Shown one piece after another: positions 1 through 5,444 of a stretch of DNA of 5,444 bases. The stretch comes from Chlamydiota bacterium (lineage in GTDB: Bacteria > Chlamydiota > Chlamydiia > Chlamydiales > Rhabdochlamydiaceae): NCBI GenBank assembly GCA_013041585.1, contig JABEVM010000142.1, positions 1 through 5,444 of the forward strand. The letters run 5' to 3'. Numbering within the stretch: the first letter of the stretch is position 1; each line of letters opens with the position of its first letter. The translations under genes were made by a program, and so were the position numbers. The notes beneath the pieces were generated by a model. The model did not search any database and was not told where the DNA came from. It saw only the letters and a list, made by a program, of their open reading frames with translations.

Positions 1-1235
1 CAGCTATCCTGATGTGGTATACTAATGTTCATTTAGGTGGTTCTCTCACCAACTTGGTGACTTTCGTCCAGAGTCAAGGGGTGTTGGGTGCATTCAGTCG
101 GATTTGGGCGCCGGTCTTTTTTGGATCGAAAGTAGCTTGGACAATCATAGCTATTTTTGCTGTTTTTCAATTACTTCTAATGAGATTTGTTCCCGGTAAG
201 CGTTTCGAAGGGCCTATCACACCTAAGGGGAATATCCCTATATATAAAGCCAATGGGGTAGCATGCTTTTTACTCACCCTCTCTACTTTTTCCCTTTGTA
301 GCTTCGGACTGAATCTTTTTCCAGCTTCTATCTTATATGATCATTTTGGAGAAATACTGGGCGCCTGGAATGTCTTTAGCTTATTATTTTGTTTGTTTCT
401 CTATTTTAAAGGACGATTCAAACCATCTAGCACTGATGCAAGTGTCAGCGGTAATTTCCTTTTTGATTTTTATTGGGGAACCGAACTCTATCCCCGAATT
501 AAGAGTTGGGATTTGAAAATGTTTACCAACTGCCGATTTGGCATGATGAGTTGGACGATTTTACTTCTTTCTTTCGCTGCAAAGCAATCAGAGCTATATG
601 GTTTATCCGATGGAATGGTTGTAGCCCTACTGTTACAGTTTTTTTATGTTGGAAAATTCTTCTTGTGGGAAACTGGGTATTTACGCTCCATGGATATCAT
701 GCATGACAGAGCAGGTTTTTATATTTGCTGGGGTTGTCTTGTATGGGTACCAAGCGTATACACGTCCCCAACGCTTTATTTAGTTCAACATCCAATCCAT
801 CTCGGAACTACTGTAACGAGCCTTTTACTCATTGTAGGAGCTTCGGCAATTCTCATTAATTACCTAGCTGATAGGCAAAGACAAAAAGTTCGCGCTACGC
901 AAGGCGTCTGCACTGTATGGGGAAAACAGCCTCTTCTTACAAAAGCTAGTTACTCAACCTCAAGTGGTGAAGTTAAAGAGAATATTTTGCTTGCTTCAGG
1001 TTGGTGGGGTGTTGCAAGACATTTTCATTACTTGCCTGAAATTCTTGGCGCCCTTTGCTGGAGCCTTCCTGCGTTATTTTCTAATTTCTTACCTTATTTC
1101 TACGTTCTTTTTCTTACTGCCCTTCTCATCGATCGCTCCGTTCGTGATGATAAAAGGTGCAAAGAAAAATATGGATCTAATTGGGATTTGCATTGTCAAA
1201 AGGTGCGCTACAAAATTCTCCCCTACGTTTGGTAG
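1..1235 (+). CDS. 7-dehydrocholesterol / sterol delta-7 reductase (DHCR7, ERG4/ERG24 family), 5'-partial
   Basis: Integral membrane sterol reductase, family role: NADPH-dependent reduction of the C7-C8 double bond of delta-5,7 sterols. The frame (codons from base 3) is open to the left edge. The ATG at 12 is probably internal: from memory, its surroundings (ILMWYTNVH) align near residue 30 of plant DWF5 (about 432 aa), so some 25 residues, including most of the first membrane helix, are missing. Numbering from that Met (407 aa): YKANG at 78-82; family signature 1, GNFLFDFYWGTELYPR, at 147-162; TNCRFGMMSW at 172-181; HDRAGFYICWGCLVWVPS at 231-248; GWWGVARHFHY at 330-340; signature 2, DRSVRDDKRCKEKYG, at 374-388, in the C-terminal NADPH-binding part. 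Hydrophobic segments lie near 41-60, 83-103, 115-133, 199-218, 234-252, 265-285 and 342-375. Several blocks look closer to plant than animal enzymes. A delta-14 reductase is possible but fits less well. The gene converges on the USP gene with 10 bp between stops. Transfer from a eukaryote is inferred. Confidence 0.93.
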   Translation, partial: AILMWYTNVHLGGSLTNLVTFVQSQGVLGAFSRIWAPVFFGSKVAWTIIAIFAVFQLLLMRFVPGKRFEGPITPKGNIPIYKANGVACFLLTLSTFSLCSFGLNLFPASILYDHFGEILGAWNVFSLLFCLFLYFKGRFKPSSTDASVSGNFLFDFYWGTELYPRIKSWDLKMFTNCRFGMMSWTILLLSFAAKQSELYGLSDGMVVALLLQFFYVGKFFLWETGYLRSMDIMHDRAGFYICWGCLVWVPSVYTSPTLYLVQHPIHLGTTVTSLLLIVGASAILINYLADRQRQKVRATQGVCTVWGKQPLLTKASYSTSSGEVKENILLASGWWGVARHFHYLPEILGALCWSLPALFSNFLPYFYVLFLTALLIDRSVRDDKRCKEKYGSNWDLHCQKVRYKILPYVW

Positions 1236-1247
1236 AGGGTTCTATTT
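1220..1247. terminator. candidate bidirectional intrinsic terminator between the convergent genes
   Basis: On the + strand, CCCCTAC (1220-1226) can pair with GTAG (1232-1235) plus GGG (1237-1239), leaving a single bulged A at 1236 and a 5-base loop. A T-rich tail, TTCTATTT, follows at 1240-1247. The reductase stop codon (1233-1235) lies inside the right arm, and the tail runs into the stop codon of the opposite gene. Read on the - strand, the same hairpin is followed by GAGAATTTTG (1220-1211), a shorter T run, so it could also end the USP transcript. The bulge and short tails make it a weak example. It is the only hairpin seen at this junction. Confidence 0.4.
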
Positions 1248-4200
1248 AATCAAGGTCTAAACCTACAGCTGTATTATGTAAGCGAACGATGTATGCTTGA
1301 GCAAATTCTTCAGCTAACTTTTCTTGTGGAAGTTCCGTAACATTATCGTCGTTAAAGCAGACCCACTTCCCTTCTATTTTTTCGAAGCATTTGTAATGTC
1401 CTCTATGGGTAGTTTCTCCATAATGGACAATAAAGCCTGTAAGTTCATAGGTTTTGTCAGTAATTATATATGATCCTGTACCTATTTCTAAAGAGGTGTC
1501 GAGTTTGACTTGATTCCCATTTTGCTGTTTAAATCGCTTAACTTGCAGTAATAAGTCATCAGCTAACTTTTGAGGTTCCAGCCACTCAGCCATTACGGGA
1601 GCTTGATAAACTTGCCCATCATATACAAACTTTACAGGCTCTGAATGTAAATGTGGAGGTTTCAAAAAAAGATCCAAAAGTTCCTGAAATTGCACTTTTC
1701 CAGAGTCGTCCGGCTGAGCTGTCAAATCTATTTTCAGGAAAAAGTAAGGTTCCGATTGCCCTTCAAATGCGGTATCTTGGCTATATTGAGAATACTGAGT
1801 CGAATTTTCTTCTACTAATAAAGTTTTGCGATTGAAATCAGGCATTTTTGCGTTCTTAAAGAAGGAAGAAATTGGATCAATAGTATAATTTGCAGCAATG
1901 ACGTCCAATAGCTCTGCTGCATCTTCTTGTCCTAATGCGCTAAAGCCAAGTACGGCGCGAAATTGATCGGTAGACAGATTGGTTCTCGATAGAGGATCTT
2001 GATAAAAAGCATTAAAATTTGTAAGAGCATCAAAAAGTTGTTTTCCTATAGCTTGATTTGCTAAATTCCCTTCATTTAGAAAAAAGTTCCATAAGGGAGA
2101 GCGAACCATTAACTGAAATGCACTATTTAGAAAACAGTCGTTTCCGGTGTTGTTCTTGATGCCCGGGTAAGTGGCTACAATGCCTGGCACTCTTGATTCT
2201 TGGACTCCACCCTTACGTGGGGGCATTGTAATGGTTTCTAGGTCATCAGAAGCATAGCCGGTATCAGGTTGGATTTCGGATTGATCAAAAGTCTCAGATT
2301 GGACTTCCGACTTTGTAAACAAATTTGGAGTTCTTCGAATTTGACAAATCTTAAAACCAAAGCCCATCTCTTCAACGATTTCTCGTTTAATTTGTAATAG
2401 CTCAATTTTAGCAATAACTGAATCGTATTGAGAAACGTGGTTATATAAAATCGCATATACCTTTTGTAAGGCTGAATTGGAAGGGATTAGATGCTTCATT
2501 TCATTTTTGAAAGACTCTTCCGTGGAACGCAAAAAAGTATCGGTAATTTGATTGTGACGATCTAAGAATTTTTTAGCTTTCAGTTCTATGAGAAGGTTGT
2601 CAATGCCTAAAGATGCAAAATCAGTGTCTGTGAATACATGGTCAGGTCTTGTTTCTTTTTCTAGAAGACGCTCAGTAGTTGCATCATCTAGAAACGCATA
2701 GACAAATACAATATGATTTCGATCTTTATTTTTAAAAAGATTGATAAAGCCTTCTTCTTGTAATGCTTCCAGCTTCTTCTTTACCTTCTCTCTAAAAGGT
2801 GTTTTATCTCCAGAGGTAGTAGCATTCACATACAAGTTTCTTAAGATTTCATAAGATCCATTGTCAATTGCATTTCGCAGCATAATGGCTGCATTACGGA
2901 CTTGAGAGCATGCGTCTCTCGTTGTTTGACCAAACCCTTCTTTGATATGATATAAAAAGAGGTTGTTTTGATCGCCGTGATATAAGACGTCAAAGAGCTC
3001 AACTTTTTCTCTTTTGCTTGAATATACTTGATCACATACCAGGTAGTTTGGATCTGCAAAAAAGGATCTGTTATATCCTTCTTCTTCTGCAATGGAGACA
3101 TAATTGGTATAGGCATTAGTAAAAAACACTCTTAGAGGTTCTTCCATGGCTATACCTGGAGGAATAGGTCCTTGTATCAGATACCTGTCCTTCTCTAAGC
3201 CTGGAGATGGGGGTGAACGAGGCTCCTGCAATTTTTTATAGGCTGAGTCTAAAAACCTTGTAACTACTAATCCCTTTAAATCTGCTTTAGAAAAAATTTG
3301 CTTTGCTTCAAATCTTTTAATGAGAATTTTTTCTAATTCGGCTCGCTTATCGTTTAAGTAGGCAACCTTAAAGTCGATTCTCCCTATCTCCGGATAGAGA
3401 ACATATCCCGCTTCATCTAAAACTCTTATTTTAGAAAAAGTTCCAGCTCTAGCGCCCTTACAAACAGCTCTTTCTTGTTGCAAAATCTCGTACACCTCTT
3501 GTGCCGGAGAAAGTTTTGATGTTTTTGACTTTTGACTTCCCTTTTGGGTGGAGGTTTGAGATTGGGGCGTATTTGGTCGGCTAGTATCTTCTTGAAGAGT
3601 TTGTTCATCTTGAGTTGATTCATTTTGCATACTTTCAGTGGAAGGGCTTTCGGGTATGCTTTGAGAAGATTCTGGTGTGGCTCTTTGTTTGAAAAGCTTG
3701 TGTAGCTCGTCGATTTTGAGAGGAGTTTTAGCTGAATGGCAAGCTTCGAGTGAACTTTCTATGGCTTCCTTGTTTTTTTTGTGAAGTTTATCTCTAAATA
3801 CTGCTGAGCTTATGCGGAAATGTTTGACTGTCCCTTGCTTATCGATAAAAGAAAAAACGGTTTCAGAAAGAGCTTTTATCGCAGCTTTTACTTGTTCTTC
3901 GGATAGCTGAGTCTTTGAAAGTGCATCCTGCAACGAAAACGAGGCCCATTCCTCTTTAGCGATCCACGGTTTTTGCAAATAGCCTGGCTCGCTTGAGCGG
4001 AGTAGATGAGTAGAGAGCAGATCAAAAAAAGATCGTTGCAGAAGAGCTAGATGTTCAACGCGAGATTGAAACCAAGCCCCATCGTTTCTAAAGTACATCT
4101 CCTTCCCGAGCTTCACTTCTCCTTGGAAAAATTCTTTTATTGGATGAAGTCCAGTTTTTTTATCGTATTTAACTTTGACTTTATCGAGTTCTTTAGAAAA

Positions 4201-5355
4201 TTCCTCTGCACTTTTCACAGGAGGTAAAGTTGCTTTAAGAGCTTTGCATACTTCAAAGAAGCTAGGACGGTGATGCCATTCATAATGAATCCCGTTTTGA
4301 TGCTTTAATTCAAAAAAAGAAGATCCGTAAAAGTCCCTATAGTACCTATGCACGAAAGTAACGCTTTGAGGACTTGCTTCTGACTGATAATGGACCCAAA
4401 TTATTTCCATCCAGCGTATGTTTAATTTTTCTAAAACCTCACCTCGTACTCGTTGGATATATTCTAAATAGCGGAAGGCAACATCATCTTTCTCTTCTTG
4501 GAGTTCGCCATTAACATCTATGAAAGTTTTTTCACCTCGATCAATTTTTCCAAAATGCTCCACGATCTCTTCATATGCTGGCATAGTCATTTCGTGATTG
4601 ATCAGAATAGAGCCATCTTTGATTTGTACTGAAATTTTTCTATTCATCAGGGCATTGAATACTTCTAAGCTGTACATAGAAGAACCCAGTTTAAAGTGAG
4701 AGGAAAAGGTTTTAAAAATTTGCCAAGCACTTTGTATTTCATTTCTCTGGGCAGAGATCCCTTCTCTGTATGTTTCACTAGAAGAATTTTTTAATCCTGC
4801 AATATGTTTAGAATCAGAAGTAGATAGCTCGGGGTCGACTACTTTTTTGGCAATTTTAATAGGAAAGGAGTAGTCCCTGAATTTCACAATAACTTGCCAA
4901 GCATCATTAGAGGTGATGGCAAAAATTTCCCAGACTCGAGTCGTTTTTTTCTCCGTTTGATCTATCTCTGTTTCACTTACTGTCTGCTTTGTCTGAAAAA
5001 CTGCCCTGTAGAGAAAATAAAGGAAATGCAGATCTGCATAAGTGGAAAAATTCCCACTTACAGGTTCTTCTGCGCCTATAGATTCTAAATATCTGCTAAA
5101 ATCTGTAGAACGTTCCCTTCTTGAATAATACGGTTTGATTTCGAAACCTCGGTGATCTTCTGATTTATATTTAGGCGTAGCAACAGGTTTATACATTCGA
5201 TCTTGGAGAGTTGGTTTGTCCTTATACTCACTGTTATAAGCAGTAACAATGCCCTCAATGAATGAGCTCGGATCGGCTGGAGGTGGGTTCTTTTTTTCCG
5301 GGTAGTTGATTTTATGGATACTCATCCCTTTAAATGTACTGTCCGGAACGCTCAT
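1246..5355 (-). CDS. large protein with C-terminal ubiquitin-specific protease (USP, C19) domain; probable deubiquitinase effector
   Basis: A predicted 1369-residue soluble protein with no membrane segment or Sec signal. The C-terminal domain (about 1057-1361) is a USP-type cysteine protease, which cleaves ubiquitin from proteins. Visible motifs: Cys box GIKNNTGNDCFLNS with nucleophile Cys1074 and oxyanion Asn1069; GQEDAAELLDVI around 1142-1153; LLLQVKRF at 1268-1275; His box VHYGETTHRGHY with His1320; then KWVCFNDDNV with Asn1335/Asp1336 as third triad residue. No paired CxxC zinc-finger motifs are seen. Before it lie an unclassified N-terminal region (1-558), a Ser/Thr/Gln/Glu-rich linker (about 559-617), a second unclassified region (about 618-1015) and a short acidic linker. 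I assign no function to these. Start: ATG at 5355 has AAGGA 4 bases upstream; the frame stays open upstream to a TTG at 5424 (+23 residues), and an ATG 10 codons downstream has poor spacing. Secretion into a host cell is inferred from the lack of a bacterial ubiquitin system; no secretion signal can be proven. Confidence 0.9.
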   Translation of the reverse strand: MSVPDSTFKGMSIHKINYPEKKNPPPADPSSFIEGIVTAYNSEYKDKPTLQDRMYKPVATPKYKSEDHRGFEIKPYYSRRERSTDFSRYLESIGAEEPVSGNFSTYADLHFLYFLYRAVFQTKQTVSETEIDQTEKKTTRVWEIFAITSNDAWQVIVKFRDYSFPIKIAKKVVDPELSTSDSKHIAGLKNSSSETYREGISAQRNEIQSAWQIFKTFSSHFKLGSSMYSLEVFNALMNRKISVQIKDGSILINHEMTMPAYEEIVEHFGKIDRGEKTFIDVNGELQEEKDDVAFRYLEYIQRVRGEVLEKLNIRWMEIIWVHYQSEASPQSVTFVHRYYRDFYGSSFFELKHQNGIHYEWHHRPSFFEVCKALKATLPPVKSAEEFSKELDKVKVKYDKKTGLHPIKEFFQGEVKLGKEMYFRNDGAWFQSRVEHLALLQRSFFDLLSTHLLRSSEPGYLQKPWIAKEEWASFSLQDALSKTQLSEEQVKAAIKALSETVFSFIDKQGTVKHFRISSAVFRDKLHKKNKEAIESSLEACHSAKTPLKIDELHKLFKQRATPESSQSIPESPSTESMQNESTQDEQTLQEDTSRPNTPQSQTSTQKGSQKSKTSKLSPAQEVYEILQQERAVCKGARAGTFSKIRVLDEAGYVLYPEIGRIDFKVAYLNDKRAELEKILIKRFEAKQIFSKADLKGLVVTRFLDSAYKKLQEPRSPPSPGLEKDRYLIQGPIPPGIAMEEPLRVFFTNAYTNYVSIAEEEGYNRSFFADPNYLVCDQVYSSKREKVELFDVLYHGDQNNLFLYHIKEGFGQTTRDACSQVRNAAIMLRNAIDNGSYEILRNLYVNATTSGDKTPFREKVKKKLEALQEEGFINLFKNKDRNHIVFVYAFLDDATTERLLEKETRPDHVFTDTDFASLGIDNLLIELKAKKFLDRHNQITDTFLRSTEESFKNEMKHLIPSNSALQKVYAILYNHVSQYDSVIAKIELLQIKREIVEEMGFGFKICQIRRTPNLFTKSEVQSETFDQSEIQPDTGYASDDLETITMPPRKGGVQESRVPGIVATYPGIKNNTGNDCFLNSAFQLMVRSPLWNFFLNEGNLANQAIGKQLFDALTNFNAFYQDPLSRTNLSTDQFRAVLGFSALGQEDAAELLDVIAANYTIDPISSFFKNAKMPDFNRKTLLVEENSTQYSQYSQDTAFEGQSEPYFFLKIDLTAQPDDSGKVQFQELLDLFLKPPHLHSEPVKFVYDGQVYQAPVMAEWLEPQKLADDLLLQVKRFKQQNGNQVKLDTSLEIGTGSYIITDKTYELTGFIVHYGETTHRGHYKCFEKIEGKWVCFNDDNVTELPQEKLAEEFAQAYIVRLHNTAVGLDLD
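1273..2187 (-). other. USP (peptidase C19) catalytic domain of the large protein
   Basis: This is the only part of the large protein that I can classify. The catalytic Cys codon is TGT at 2136-2134, the His codon CAT at 1398-1396, and the Asn codon of the FNDD motif at 1353-1351. The order Cys box, QEDA-E-LL box, L-x-V-K-R-F strand, His box and W-x-x-F-N-D is that of USPs, not of UCH, OTU or Ulp1/CE-clan proteases. About 245 residues separate Cys from His, which is compact for the family. All catalytic residues are present, so activity is expected but not shown. Confidence 0.9.
2261..2320 (-). repeat. degenerate two-copy 30-bp tandem repeat in the linker before the USP domain
   Basis: On the + strand, 2261-2280 and 2291-2310 match at 15 of 20 bases, exactly 30 bases apart. 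In protein they encode SEVQSETFDQ followed by SEIQPDTGYA, two related acidic decapeptides in the linker between the middle region and the protease domain. With only two diverged copies, an in-frame duplication is likely but not certain. It is a spacer-like sequence without a recognised motif. Confidence 0.5.
3505..3681 (-). other. low-complexity Ser/Thr/Gln/Glu-rich linker inside the USP-domain protein
   Basis: Residues about 559-617 are dominated by S, T, Q, E, P and K, with runs such as PESSQSIPESPSTES and QSQTSTQKGSQKSKTSK. There is almost no hydrophobic content, so the stretch is probably disordered. It separates two regions of mixed, globular-looking composition and marks a likely domain boundary. 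The first half is acidic and the last 10 or so residues are basic. Confidence 0.75.
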
Positions 5356-5359
5356 ACTG

Positions 5360-5364
5360 TCCTT
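5360..5364 (-). promoter_or_regulatory. ribosome-binding site deciding the ATG start of the USP-domain gene
   Basis: On the - strand AAGGA lies 4 bases before the ATG at 5355-5353. The spacing is slightly short but usable. The upstream in-frame TTG at 5424 has only a weak AAGAG purine stretch before it. The next in-frame ATG (5325) has AAAGGG directly against it, with no spacer. This makes 5355 the best start. Confidence 0.6.
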
Positions 5365-5405
5365 GTGAAAATTATTTTTAATTCTTGTAAGATGCCGAGG
5401 AATAC

Positions 5406-5438
5406 AAAGAGATACCTGACACAAAAGGCAATCTCTTT
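5406..5438. repeat. perfect 8-bp inverted repeat upstream of the USP-domain gene
   Basis: AAAGAGAT (5406-5413) and ATCTCTTT (5431-5438) are exact reverse complements separated by 17 bases. The dyad lies about 50-85 bases upstream of the ATG at 5355, where a promoter or operator would be expected; it could also be the terminator stem of an upstream gene outside the window. I see no convincing -35/-10 pair in 5356-5444, and no other gene in that stretch. Chance occurrence in AT-rich sequence is possible. Confidence 0.35.
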
Positions 5439-5444
5439 TAAGAG

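Noticed and set aside
12..14. ATG at 12 as the true start of the sterol reductase
   Set aside because: The frame is open to the left edge (A-I-L before the Met). The residues here match the interior end of the first membrane helix in relatives, so the gene most likely begins outside the window.
964..1260. 98-residue + strand reading frame with hydrophobic stretches
   Set aside because: It lies in another frame over the conserved C-terminal part of the sterol reductase. Its hydrophobicity is a by-product of the T-rich codons of the membrane protein, and it has no independent support.
2841..3116. 91-residue - strand frame overlapping the USP gene in another phase
   Set aside because: It is fully inside the large coding region, with biased Lys/Ile/Thr content typical of an out-of-frame shadow. 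The main frame there has normal globular composition.
5356..5424. 23-residue N-terminal extension of the USP protein from a TTG codon at 5424
   Set aside because: The frame is open, but TTG is a rare start with only a weak purine stretch before it. The ATG at 5355 has AAGGA close upstream, and the extension would cover the region carrying the inverted repeat.
5353..5444. Sigma-70-like promoter for the USP gene
   Set aside because: The best hexamers (TTGCCT or TTGTAT with TTGTAT or AAAAAT) match the consensus poorly or have wrong spacing, so no promoter is called.

Overview
This window of about 5.4 kb holds two genes that converge on each other and fill nearly all of it. On the + strand (left edge to 1235) is a multi-pass membrane protein that I recognise as a 7-dehydrocholesterol (sterol delta-7) reductase of the ERG4/ERG24 family; its 5' end is cut off by the window edge. 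On the - strand (5355 down to 1246) is a large soluble protein of about 1369 residues. Its C-terminal 300 or so residues are a ubiquitin-specific protease (USP, peptidase family C19) domain with all catalytic motifs present. The roughly 1050 residues before it match nothing I can name with confidence.

Organism: gene structure is bacterial, with long intronless genes, a Shine-Dalgarno-like AAGGA ahead of the - strand ATG and a 10-bp gap between stop codons. GC is roughly 40% by spot counts. A plant-like sterol delta-7 reductase next to a eukaryote-type deubiquitinase in a bacterial setting points to an intracellular bacterium of protists. An amoeba-associated member of the Chlamydiae (Parachlamydia/Protochlamydia/Waddlia-like) is my best guess; those bacteria are known for expanded ubiquitin-related effector families and some carry this sterol reductase. 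Coxiella- or Legionella-like bacteria are the alternatives. This is inference, not shown by any marker gene here.

Layout: 1-1235 sterol reductase (+, 5'-partial); 1236-1245 gap between the two stops, with a candidate terminator hairpin over 1220-1247; 1246-5355 USP-domain protein (-); 5356-5444 non-coding leader of the USP gene, with its ribosome-binding site and an 8-bp perfect inverted repeat at 5406-5438. No RNA genes, CRISPR arrays, insertion sequences or tRNAs are visible.

The genes are transcribed towards each other, so they are not an operon and need not share a pathway. Both look like eukaryote-type functions: one would act on a sterol, presumably host-derived, in a bacterial or inclusion membrane; the other would remove ubiquitin from host or effector proteins if secreted. 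The most interesting material is the long unclassified N-terminal part of the deubiquitinase.
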